Source: a virus. From it: 64,000 bases of DNA. Positions 16,546-25,543 of this stretch are shown in pieces; position 1 is the stretch's first letter; each line of letters starts with the position of its first letter. The stretch covers positions 1 through 64,000 of IMG/VR virus record IMGVR_UViG_3300026544_000002. The stretch is one strand, 5' to 3'. Position numbers and translations under genes: made by a program. The notes below the pieces were generated by a model. It saw nothing but the letters and a program-made list of their open reading frames with translations. It ran no database searches and was not told where the DNA came from.

Positions 16546-18837
16546 ATGCCTATCGATTTTTCTAAAATAAGAAAAAATTTAGAGTTAACTGATACCACTG
16601 CACCCGATAGTTCGATGAAAAATGAATCAAAAGTTTTTTCATTTTTAGAATATAAAATTTTAGATGATAGTTTGACTGAATATACTGGATATATATCTAA
16701 AATTATTTTCCAATCTCCTAAAGGTGATTACATGGTTGCTATTTTTAATCCAAAAGATTATGATGAAACTATGAAAATAACCTGTCAATATGTTACAAAC
16801 ACAGAATCGGATATAACTATTTTTGGAGAATGGGAAGAATCTGAAAAATGGGGAAAACAATTTAATTCAACAAAATTTGCAATGGATTTGGATTTGAGTA
16901 AAAATGGATTATTAAAGTTTTTGATTAAATCATCTAATATTGTAGGTATTGGAGAAGCAAAAGCAAAAAAAATAGTAAATAATTATGGTGATAATTTTGA
17001 AAAATTTATGGAAACAGAAACATATATATTATCACAAGAATTATCTATCAATGAAGATATCATTGATAATCTAAAACATGTATGGATTACCCATAAATCA
17101 ACTAATCAAATAGCTGTTAATTTATCAGAATTTCCATTATCACAAAATCATATAATGGAATTAGTTAGATTATATGGACCTGCTGCTATTGAAAAAATTA
17201 GAGAAAATCCATATTTTTTAATCACTGTTCTTCCTTCATTTGGATTTAAAAGAGCAGATGAAATAGCAATGCAAAATGGAATTGATCCAAATAGTTCTAT
17301 ACGAAAACAAGCATGTTTAGATTATTTATTAATGTCTACAGAAAATAGTGGAAATTGTTGGATAGATTATGATTTTCTTATAGATAAAATGAAAAAAGAA
17401 TTATCAGATGTTTCGTATGAAAGTATTCGATATTTTTTAGATGATCAATATGATACCGATACAGTCAAAAAATTTGAAGATGATGGTATTATTAAATTGT
17501 CATCTGTGAATATATTTGACAAAGAAAAATATATAATTAATTATATTATAGAAAATTCTGATTATGTAGAAGAATTTGATTATTTCAAAGGTGGTGTTAG
17601 TGCAGAAGATTTAGAATCATTGAATGAAGATCAAAAAAAAGCTGTAACAAATTCAATGAATTATACTTTTTCTGTTATAACCGGAAAAGCGGGAACTGGG
17701 AAAACATTTGTTATTTCAAAAATTGTTGAAATATTTAGAAGAATAGGAATGGAAGTAGCGTGTGCTGCTCCAACTGGAAAAGCAGCTAGACGTATGGAAG
17801 AAGTAACATGTTATCCTGCTTCTACAATACATAGATTGTTGAAATCAAATGGAGAATTTTTCGAATATAATGAAACAAATAAAATGGAAGATTATGATGT
17901 AATAATTATTGATGAATTTTCTATGGTGAGTATTCCATTAGGGTATCATCTATTTGCAGCATTGCCTAAAAATACAAAAGTGATTATTGTTGGTGATCAT
18001 AATCAATTAACAGCCATCGGAGCTGGTAATATATTCAATGATATTTTAGAATATAATAAAAAATCTAATGAAAAAGTAAAATTCAGAGTATCAGAATTAT
18101 CAAAAGTGGTTCGACAGGCTGGGGATTTGAAGAAAAATTCTGTTGCTATATTAGATGGACAAATTTCTCATGTAAATACAGATGATTGGAGAACTTCTTT
18201 CACAGATCAATTTGAAGATGATTATAAATTATCTTCTTTCGTTGTTGATTTGATGATTAATTCTGATAAATATACTGGATATCCATTGAAAGATGTTCAA
18301 TTGATAATTCCAATGAAAAAAGAAACATTAGAATTATCAACATTTAAAATGAATAAATTATTACAAAAAGCTATTCAATATAAAAAATATGGTAATTTAA
18401 TTGAAATTACTAAATATCAAGATATTTTATATAAGCACGATAAAGTTATGCAAATAAAAAATGATTATGAAATAGAAGTCATGAATGGAACGATTGGAAA
18501 TGTTTCATATATAAGTAGTGATGGTAATATCACAATTGATTTTGAAGGAGGGGTTTCTATTACATATTCGAAAGGGGATGTTAGATTAAATAATGTTGTT
18601 TTAGCATATGCAATGACAACTCATAAAACACAAGGATCTGAATATCCTTGTGTTGTATTTGTGATGCATAATTCACATTATAATATGTTAAATAGAAATC
18701 TTCTTTATACCGCAGTTACAAGAGCAAAAGAAAAAGTAATGATTTTTGGTGATCGTCGTTCTATTGCAATTGCATTGAGTAGAGATGATACATCTGATAA
18801 AAAAACAAATTTTGATTATCATATGATTCAATATTAA
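16546..18837 (+). CDS. RecD2-type SF1 DNA helicase
   Basis: A 763-residue helicase. The N-terminus resembles the RecD2 OB and helix-hairpin-helix region (IVGIGEAKAKKIV). The motor has Walker A GKAGTGKT (380-387), PTGKAARR, the DEFSM box at 456-460, GDHNQLTAIGAGN, and C-terminal THKTQGSEYP and YTAVTRAKEKV. RecD2 enzymes are 5'-3' helicases; in phage they may act like T4 Dda in replication and recombination. The transcription unit ends in a strong hairpin terminator. Confidence 0.94.
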   Translation: MPIDFSKIRKNLELTDTTAPDSSMKNESKVFSFLEYKILDDSLTEYTGYISKIIFQSPKGDYMVAIFNPKDYDETMKITCQYVTNTESDITIFGEWEESEKWGKQFNSTKFAMDLDLSKNGLLKFLIKSSNIVGIGEAKAKKIVNNYGDNFEKFMETETYILSQELSINEDIIDNLKHVWITHKSTNQIAVNLSEFPLSQNHIMELVRLYGPAAIEKIRENPYFLITVLPSFGFKRADEIAMQNGIDPNSSIRKQACLDYLLMSTENSGNCWIDYDFLIDKMKKELSDVSYESIRYFLDDQYDTDTVKKFEDDGIIKLSSVNIFDKEKYIINYIIENSDYVEEFDYFKGGVSAEDLESLNEDQKKAVTNSMNYTFSVITGKAGTGKTFVISKIVEIFRRIGMEVACAAPTGKAARRMEEVTCYPASTIHRLLKSNGEFFEYNETNKMEDYDVIIIDEFSMVSIPLGYHLFAALPKNTKVIIVGDHNQLTAIGAGNIFNDILEYNKKSNEKVKFRVSELSKVVRQAGDLKKNSVAILDGQISHVNTDDWRTSFTDQFEDDYKLSSFVVDLMINSDKYTGYPLKDVQLIIPMKKETLELSTFKMNKLLQKAIQYKKYGNLIEITKYQDILYKHDKVMQIKNDYEIEVMNGTIGNVSYISSDGNITIDFEGGVSITYSKGDVRLNNVVLAYAMTTHKTQGSEYPCVVFVMHNSHYNMLNRNLLYTAVTRAKEKVMIFGDRRSIAIALSRDDTSDKKTNFDYHMIQY

Positions 18838-18841
18838 AATA

Positions 18842-18888
18842 AAAATAGCCCCCATTATTTTTAACAATAGATAATGGGGGCTATTTTT
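18842..18888 (+). terminator. Intrinsic terminator after RecD-like gene
   Basis: A perfect 17-bp stem (18842-18858 with 18871-18887) with the GC core GCCCCC/GGGGGC, ending in T residues and followed by ACGTT. It separates the helicase operon from the ubiquitin-like operon. Confidence 0.88.
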
Positions 18889-18943
18889 ACGTTCAGATAA
18901 AGAGGTATGAAATGAAATATAAAAAAAGTAAAAGACAATCGAT

Positions 18944-19282
18944 ATGAAATATTGGTTAGGAATTTCTAAATTTTCAACGAGTAAAAATAGAATAAATATA
19001 ACTTCTGAGGATGGTTTTCATATAGTTATATATTTAATAGATGGCGAAAAATTTTTATATAACAAATGCGAATCTACATTGAAATTACAATCAAAAGAAA
19101 TATTTATAACAAAAACAAAAGGTAGTGGACAAACAAAATCTATAATGGGTTTCGCTTCTTTTATGTCTAATATTGGGTTATTGTTAAAAAAACATATTAT
19201 AAATAAAAAAATAAAAAAATATGATTTGAATAATTTTTATGAAAATATTTTCAATATTATAAAACAAATTTTGGAGGAATAA
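18944..19282 (+). CDS. Hypothetical protein at head of ubiquitin-like operon
   Basis: A 112-residue protein. No clear ribosome site precedes the ATG. Instead an 11-codon ORF (18912-18947) with AGAGGT upstream ends across its start (ATATGA), suggesting translational coupling. The first half is beta-rich and the C-terminal helix is basic. First gene after the terminator; role unknown. Confidence 0.55.
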   Translation: MKYWLGISKFSTSKNRINITSEDGFHIVIYLIDGEKFLYNKCESTLKLQSKEIFITKTKGSGQTKSIMGFASFMSNIGLLLKKHIINKKIKKYDLNNFYENIFNIIKQILEE

Positions 19283-19291
19283 TATAAGAGA

Positions 19292-21625
19292 ATGGAAACT
19301 ATTCATTTAGAATCTTCGTTAGAATTACCAGCTACATATGTATTATCGAATCTCATAGTGAACACACAACCTGAAAGAATTATGAAATATAAATATGTAT
19401 ATGGAACATTTGATGATATTTATTGGACAAAAATGTTTATTGTGCCAATGGGGGTAAGATCATTTTTATTTGATACTTCTTTTGAAAATCATTTTAAAGA
19501 TGTTTTGTATTCTACAAAAGTGACTATAAATAATAGATCATATAATAAAATAAAATTGTTGATGCCAGATTTATTATTTGTTGTAAAATTACATCCTTAT
19601 GGATCAAATGAAATTGCTCAATTGTATGTACAACAAATAAATGGACCTTTTGATGTTAACAATATTTCAAATTTGTCAAATGCCCCATTGCCAAATTTAT
19701 ATGATTCTGGACAAGTATGTCAATCTGGAAAAATTTCTATCATGAAAATGTATAAAAACAAATCATATGTGTTGAAAAATATGTTTGATATATCAGAATA
19801 TTATATTGATATGTTTTTGAATTCTGCATTTAATAATGATTTGACCAGTACTTACCAATATTCAATTATAAAAAAATTAGGATTTCTATCAATTACTGAT
19901 TTTTTAAATATAGCAAGTGACCCTAAAAAATATAATATATTAAAGAAGTTATATATCAAAAATCATCTAGATGACCATAGTTCTTTAAGAGAAACATTTA
20001 AAGCATCTTTTTTAAATAATAAAAATAAAGGAGTGTGTAAGTCATTATTTGAAAATAATTTTATAAAATCAAATGATAATGATATGGTTACAAGATTAAT
20101 TATAAATAATGATTCTTTTATAAACAGTATCAGAATTAATGATTATATAAAATATGATAATGAAATTGTAAAAGTATTATCATTTGGAGAAAATGTTACA
20201 AATAGACAAGTTTTTATGAGTTCGTCAAATTATGAAGAAGGTCATTATATAAAATATATGACAGACTCTTATAGAATTGGAACAATTCATTTTTCAGAAA
20301 TATTGGAAAAAGTTGAATTAGATTCAATAGAAGATGTTGATGAAAAAGATTATCCAATTGATATTAAAAACAAATTCATAAGAAGTTATAAAACAGAAAA
20401 TCTTCATTTAATAGTTGGAATCGTAAAAACTATTATGAATAATGACTATTTTTATAAAATTAAAAGAGGGATAGATTCCGTTGATTTTGTCAAATTTAAT
20501 ATCGAACGACCTCGTGATATATATAAAATAGTAGAATTGGGATTACCCGATGTTTTAAATAACGAATGTTACAGAAGTAAATATGTTTATGGTGGGGAAA
20601 ATGCTCATATAATGTCTATTGATACAAATAAAACATATTCTTTTGATTCTATAAAAGATCGTTTGATTGAAGTATCTAATAGTTTTATAACAATGTTAAA
20701 CGAAGATGAAACAGAAATCGAAGAGTTGAATACAAATTATTTGGTTAAAAAAGATATATATGAGAATCATTTGAACATGGATACTTCTGATATATCTATT
20801 ATTATCGACATGGATAATTCTGTTATTCCATTGCATGATAATAATTTGAAATTTAAATCAGATAGAGAAAACTCTTTGTATGGATTAGATATTGATGCTT
20901 CATTATATATAAGAGAAAATATCGATGAATATTTAGAAAAATTAGTTGCTACATGGAATAAAAATGGTGAAGCAAAAAATATCAAATATTGGGATAGAGA
21001 AAAAGGTAATTACGCAATAATGGATTTGGTATTAAAGAAAGATCAATTAAGATTGCCTATTGATATCAATGATCAATCATTTTGTAGTAAATATTCGATT
21101 GAAGATTTTTATTATGATAATGATGTAACATCAATATTTGTAAATGTCAAAAATTTGGAAAATAAAGATGAAGAAATTTATGGGTTAACTTTGATAAAAA
21201 TTTTAGAATTTTATAAAAATAATTCAAATGAACCAGTGTCTTATTTTAAATCAGATATAGAAAATAAAGATAATAGATATATTAATAAATATGTTAGTAT
21301 TAATAAAAAAGTACAATTCAATAGTGTAAAATGTGAAATTTCAAAAGCATTTAAAGTATTTCAAATAATAGATACTGATTTTACATCATCTGTTAGATTT
21401 AATAGATTTTTTACTTCTGATAATATTGTCATATGTATCAATAAAGAAATTGATCCTTTTGAAAAAATATTTGAAATAAGAGAAGCCTCTGAATTTACTG
21501 ATCATAGAAATGTTGAAATAATAATGACATCTTCGTATCAGGCATATAATTATGTTCCTCGTGATACATATATTGCTAATTTTCTAATGAATCCTAGATA
21601 CAACCAAGTTTATCTTGGTATATAA
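19292..21625 (+). CDS. Candidate E2-like protein (PRTRC protein B / Prok-E2_D type), 777 residues
   Basis: Within residues 85-180 the pattern MPDLLFVV, EIAQLYVQ, APLPNLYDSGQVCQSG, then ISEYYIDMFLNSAFN follows the layout I know for PRTRC system protein B, an E2/UBC-like family. There a 'P-LLF' strand leads to an 'APLPN-Y-G-xC-G' loop and an 'F-S-F' helix. The Cys in that loop is C143 here, the candidate thioester site. PRTRC B proteins are much shorter, so about 600 C-terminal residues are a phage addition without recognised motifs. Downstream lie a likely paralogue, a JAMM protease, an E1-like enzyme and a ubiquitin-like protein. The E2 call is by pattern and context. Confidence 0.55.
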   Translation: METIHLESSLELPATYVLSNLIVNTQPERIMKYKYVYGTFDDIYWTKMFIVPMGVRSFLFDTSFENHFKDVLYSTKVTINNRSYNKIKLLMPDLLFVVKLHPYGSNEIAQLYVQQINGPFDVNNISNLSNAPLPNLYDSGQVCQSGKISIMKMYKNKSYVLKNMFDISEYYIDMFLNSAFNNDLTSTYQYSIIKKLGFLSITDFLNIASDPKKYNILKKLYIKNHLDDHSSLRETFKASFLNNKNKGVCKSLFENNFIKSNDNDMVTRLIINNDSFINSIRINDYIKYDNEIVKVLSFGENVTNRQVFMSSSNYEEGHYIKYMTDSYRIGTIHFSEILEKVELDSIEDVDEKDYPIDIKNKFIRSYKTENLHLIVGIVKTIMNNDYFYKIKRGIDSVDFVKFNIERPRDIYKIVELGLPDVLNNECYRSKYVYGGENAHIMSIDTNKTYSFDSIKDRLIEVSNSFITMLNEDETEIEELNTNYLVKKDIYENHLNMDTSDISIIIDMDNSVIPLHDNNLKFKSDRENSLYGLDIDASLYIRENIDEYLEKLVATWNKNGEAKNIKYWDREKGNYAIMDLVLKKDQLRLPIDINDQSFCSKYSIEDFYYDNDVTSIFVNVKNLENKDEEIYGLTLIKILEFYKNNSNEPVSYFKSDIENKDNRYINKYVSINKKVQFNSVKCEISKAFKVFQIIDTDFTSSVRFNRFFTSDNIVICINKEIDPFEKIFEIREASEFTDHRNVEIIMTSSYQAYNYVPRDTYIANFLMNPRYNQVYLGI

Positions 21626-21644
21626 AAAGGAGATTTAAAAAGAA

Positions 21645-23702
21645 ATGATTTTGAACCAAGAAGAAATATTTGATGATGGGTATATATGTGTTAAAAATCC
21701 AAATTTTACAATAACTCGTACTAATTTCTTAAAAAATTTATTAAATTATACAACCAATGAAATAAATAATGAGAATTGTATATGGTTTAGAAATAATGGA
21801 ATAATGTGGCATACTTTATATACAATAGAACCTGGATATAAAGAAATGATGATAAATGATAAAGAAATTATTTTATCATTGCCTCAATTAGTGATACATG
21901 TTGGAAAAAATAAGTATTCTAAATATGAAATAGATATATTTTTTCAAGATACCAATGGTAATTTAGATAATGTTTATGAATCTTTTTTACATGTAGATAA
22001 TATCGATATTGATATTGGAGAAAGTAATTATGTAAAAGAATCAACATTATTAATTAATCATATTTTACATGAATATAATTTTCAATATGATGGAAGTATT
22101 GATGAGCTATATATGATGATAAATCAGAACAATGTATTTGATAATTTTCCTATGATTGATATTAAATTATCAGATATGATAGAAATTTGGAAAAAAGAAA
22201 TAGATGAATGTATAAATTTGAATATTATTTATAATATGGTGATTAAACAAAGAAATGACTTTACCCCCATGTCTTATTATATTAAAAAGAAAATATTCAT
22301 GGGTGTATTATATGAAACAATGAAACATATTAAATTAGGAAACAAAAAATATTTGATTTATGGTATTGATTGTTATGAAAATATAAAAGATTCTATTAAT
22401 AATAATTTTAAAAATGATAAAATTTTATTATATGATTTGGAACAACGTAAGAAAGTTGCATTACCATTGAAAAGAATAATAGAATCTAAATTCAAAATGT
22501 TTGAAAATGGACATTCTATTATACCAAATAGTTCTATAAAAATAGGGAATTATATAAAATATGTAAATAGAGGTAGCGATGGTCCTGTTGCGATAACTCC
22601 TGAGAAAATAATTAATATCAGATTAGATAAAGATAACTATTCATTGATTTTGGAAACAAATCGTTTAAAACGGAATAAAGAAGTTATAACAAATAATATT
22701 TCGTATAATTTAATCGAAGAACCAAGAAATATTGATGCATTAGATATTTATCAATTAATTGGTCTTAAAGATAATAAAGAAAAATTTCCAATTTTTAAAA
22801 TAAAAGATTCTACGATTGTTTCAAAAAAAGATAATAATCAAGAAAAATATTATTTGAATGATATATGTGATTTTATTGGTTCACATTGTTTTTATAATAA
22901 AATAGAAGATTTTTATTTTGATATACTTAGTAGAAAACAATTTGTTGATATGTTAAATATTTTGAATAAAGAAATAAAAACTTTAAAAAATAATTATTAT
23001 TTTGGTTATATACCTAATAATAAAATGCTTGGAAAAAAATTATTAAAATGTGATAATTTATATATCGATGATGAAGCAGGTGTTATACACTTACAATGTG
23101 ATGATGAATATTTTAATAAAGAAATTGATGATATAAAATTAACTGATCATGAAGCTGATGTTGTTATGTTGCCTTGTGTTATCAATGATGTTCATATAGA
23201 TCCTGATGAAATCTATATTTCTCATTTAAAAAGATTTTTTAATAGAAGAATACGAATCAATGGTGTACGTATAGAAAATAATGAATTGGTTTATATGTTT
23301 ACAACAATTGATGATATGGAAAATCATACAAATACAATCCGTGATAACTATTTTTGTGGAAAACAAATTTATATAGAAGGATTGCAAATTGGTCAATATG
23401 GTAAATTAAAAGATATTGGTGCTTCATTAGGATTTAAAAAATCTTTATGGCATGGTATCAAATATTTTTATGAGAATAAAAATGGTGAAAAAATGGTATT
23501 GTTTGAAAATAATATTGCTGTTAATGTTAAATTGATTGATATTGATTATTTTAATAATACCTCTAGAAATGTAAAAAAGAGAAATATGACATTTTTGTCG
23601 AGTAATGATTTACGATCTATAAGAATGTCAACAAAAAGAAAAATAACAGATCATATTTTACACACATTTGATTCTATTGCTTGTGAAATTCATACAAATT
23701 AA
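21645..23702 (+). CDS. Large protein, likely divergent paralogue of the upstream E2-like gene
   Basis: A 685-residue protein. Its segment PQLVIHVGKNKYSKYEIDIF (residues 80-99) aligns with PDLLFVVKLHPYGSNEIAQL of the upstream protein. Later parts also resemble it (IKIGNYIKYVN against IRINDYIKYDN; EEPRNID against ERPRDIY). The cysteine loop (PLPN..G.VC) is not found, so if it is E2-like it has lost the active site, as eukaryotic UEV proteins have. An AAAAGGAG ribosome site is present. Confidence 0.5.
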   Translation: MILNQEEIFDDGYICVKNPNFTITRTNFLKNLLNYTTNEINNENCIWFRNNGIMWHTLYTIEPGYKEMMINDKEIILSLPQLVIHVGKNKYSKYEIDIFFQDTNGNLDNVYESFLHVDNIDIDIGESNYVKESTLLINHILHEYNFQYDGSIDELYMMINQNNVFDNFPMIDIKLSDMIEIWKKEIDECINLNIIYNMVIKQRNDFTPMSYYIKKKIFMGVLYETMKHIKLGNKKYLIYGIDCYENIKDSINNNFKNDKILLYDLEQRKKVALPLKRIIESKFKMFENGHSIIPNSSIKIGNYIKYVNRGSDGPVAITPEKIINIRLDKDNYSLILETNRLKRNKEVITNNISYNLIEEPRNIDALDIYQLIGLKDNKEKFPIFKIKDSTIVSKKDNNQEKYYLNDICDFIGSHCFYNKIEDFYFDILSRKQFVDMLNILNKEIKTLKNNYYFGYIPNNKMLGKKLLKCDNLYIDDEAGVIHLQCDDEYFNKEIDDIKLTDHEADVVMLPCVINDVHIDPDEIYISHLKRFFNRRIRINGVRIENNELVYMFTTIDDMENHTNTIRDNYFCGKQIYIEGLQIGQYGKLKDIGASLGFKKSLWHGIKYFYENKNGEKMVLFENNIAVNVKLIDIDYFNNTSRNVKKRNMTFLSSNDLRSIRMSTKRKITDHILHTFDSIACEIHTN

Positions 23703-23728
23703 AACTATATTATAAAAAAGAGGAAAAA

Positions 23729-24781
23729 ATGTCTAAAAAGATTTTTGTATTAGATAAGGATTTGGATTTGTCAGAAGTTAAAAAATCTAATCATTGTTAT
23801 ATTATTGCAAAGAATGGTGTATTCTTTAAAGATAATCAACATAACATTGAAACATGTACTAAAATTGATAGTATTGAAGGATTGTCTTCTTTGCAACCAT
23901 ATATTAAATGGAGATTTCCAAAAATCACCAAAAGACAATTTAACATGGTTATTCAATTTTTCAGAAAAGTTTATACAAAGCATAAATCAGAATGTATGGT
24001 ATTGATAGGTTGGGATAGAAAGAAAAAAGATATTATATTATTTGCTCCTGATTCACAAGAAGTGTCAGGGGCGAGTATCAAATATCAAATGACTAATATC
24101 CCAGGTGTTGCTTTAATTGGTTCGATTCATTCACATGCCAGTATGTCAGCGTTTCATTCTGGAGTTGATATTGCTGATGAAATGAATTTTGATGGTTTGC
24201 ATATTACAATTGGAAAATTTTCTGATAAAACAAATACTTTTCAAATTTCATCTCAATTAACTTCTGGTAAAATGAGAGAAACTATTGATCATACTCAAAT
24301 AATTGAAGATATCTATATTAATTATAATGTTAAATTAGAAGGAAAAGGTTTGAAAGATTGTAGCAATGACAGCATCATAGAAGCTATCATGAATAATAAA
24401 TGTGATATTAAATATGATGGTGAAATGTGTATTGATGAAAAAGAATTAGATAAAGAAGATAAAGAAATTATCGAAAGTTGGTTAGAAACAGTTGTCCCCC
24501 CACGGACATATATTTATGGTAAAAATTGGCACAGTGGTTATGGATATAACAAGCAACAGAGTTTCACACCTATTAAGAAAGATGTACCAGCAGTTGAACA
24601 TCCAATAGGAAGCAATGATTCTTTGTTACAAGTACAAGATGAAATTGATTTAGCTACAATGTATGGAGTAGAAGAATTAGATGAATTGTTAATTGATGAT
24701 AATTATGATTTAGATATTATGGATAATGCTAATATTTTTAATAAAGGTAATAAAAATAACGCTTCAAAAGTGGAGATGTAA
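23729..24781 (+). CDS. JAB/MPN (JAMM) metalloprotease, PRTRC protein A-like
   Basis: A 350-residue protein with an exact JAMM motif: HSHASMSAFHSGVD gives H134, H136, S144 and D147, with E88 (SECMVLIGW) as the upstream glutamate. It is followed by DGLHITIGKFSD, which also fits PRTRC A/Prok-JAB proteins. Such enzymes remove or mature ubiquitin-like modifiers. The C-terminal third is acidic and probably flexible. The stop overlaps the E1-like start (TAATG), so the two are translationally coupled. The likely substrate is the ubiquitin-like protein encoded at 25.5 kb, or its conjugates. Confidence 0.88.
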   Translation: MSKKIFVLDKDLDLSEVKKSNHCYIIAKNGVFFKDNQHNIETCTKIDSIEGLSSLQPYIKWRFPKITKRQFNMVIQFFRKVYTKHKSECMVLIGWDRKKKDIILFAPDSQEVSGASIKYQMTNIPGVALIGSIHSHASMSAFHSGVDIADEMNFDGLHITIGKFSDKTNTFQISSQLTSGKMRETIDHTQIIEDIYINYNVKLEGKGLKDCSNDSIIEAIMNNKCDIKYDGEMCIDEKELDKEDKEIIESWLETVVPPRTYIYGKNWHSGYGYNKQQSFTPIKKDVPAVEHPIGSNDSLLQVQDEIDLATMYGVEELDELLIDDNYDLDIMDNANIFNKGNKNNASKVEM

Positions 24782-25491
24782 TGAAAACAAATATTTATTT
24801 AGTAGGCATGGGAGGAATTGGTTCACAATTATGTGAACCAATTTGTCGATTTGTTAATTATTTAGAAAATAAATCTGATTATTGTATTACTTTCATTGAT
24901 GGTGATGAATATGAATCTTCTAATCAAACAAGACAAACTATTGAATTAGCTGATATTGGACAAAACAAAGCAGTTAGTCAATATAGTAAAATGTATAATT
25001 TATTTCCAAATTTAGAAATAAATGCAAATGCTATATATATCAATAATCAGAATATCAAAGATTGTTTTAATAAACCAGATGAAAACACGATTATTCTATC
25101 TGGTGTGGATAATAACAAAACAAGAAATGTTATTCAACAATATTGTCTTGCATTAAAAAATGTTCTGTTACTATCAGGAGGTAATGAATATATTGATGGT
25201 GATGTGCAAATTTATGCAAGAAAACAAGGAGTTGATTTGACTCCCCCGATTTGGAAATGGAATCCTAATATTAAAAATCCAAAAGACCGGTCGCCGGAGG
25301 AGATTGGTTGTGATGAATTAGTAGAATCCACACCTCAGTTGATTTTTACAAATGGTATGGTTTCCGCTTGTATGTGTATGGCATTTTATAATTATTATAA
25401 AATGTTTGATACTGATGTTTCCATTGACAAAAGTGTAGTAATGTTTGATATCCCTGAATTATCAGTTGTATCAAAGATGAGAAATCTGTAG
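24781..25491 (+). CDS. ThiF/E1-like adenylating enzyme, PRTRC ThiF-like
   Basis: A 236-residue Rossmann-fold enzyme. The nucleotide loop is GMGGIGS (9-15). D40/D42 lie in FIDGDEYE, N48 and R51 in SNQTRQ, and K63 in GQNKA, all as in E1/ThiF/MoeB. SGVDNNKTR supplies the magnesium aspartate D110. C177 in GCDELVESTPQLIFTNG is placed where PRTRC-type E1 proteins have a conserved cysteine before a Q-x-x-x-x-N stretch, so it is the candidate thioester Cys. It should adenylate the C-terminus of the ubiquitin-like protein encoded next. A strong hairpin lies in codons 12-21. Confidence 0.9.
   Translation: MKTNIYLVGMGGIGSQLCEPICRFVNYLENKSDYCITFIDGDEYESSNQTRQTIELADIGQNKAVSQYSKMYNLFPNLEINANAIYINNQNIKDCFNKPDENTIILSGVDNNKTRNVIQQYCLALKNVLLLSGGNEYIDGDVQIYARKQGVDLTPPIWKWNPNIKNPKDRSPEEIGCDELVESTPQLIFTNGMVSACMCMAFYNYYKMFDTDVSIDKSVVMFDIPELSVVSKMRNL
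24816..24843 (+). other. Perfect 12-bp hairpin near the start of the E1-like gene
   Basis: AATTGGTTCACA (24816-24827), loop ATTA, then TGTGAACCAATT (24832-24843). It starts 35 bases after the ATG, within the codons for the glycine-rich loop, so it could affect ribosome entry or early elongation. Confidence 0.7.
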
Positions 25492-25543
25492 TAAAATTAA
25501 CTAGTTGATTTAAAAAAGAAACAAATTAAAGGAGAACAAAAAC

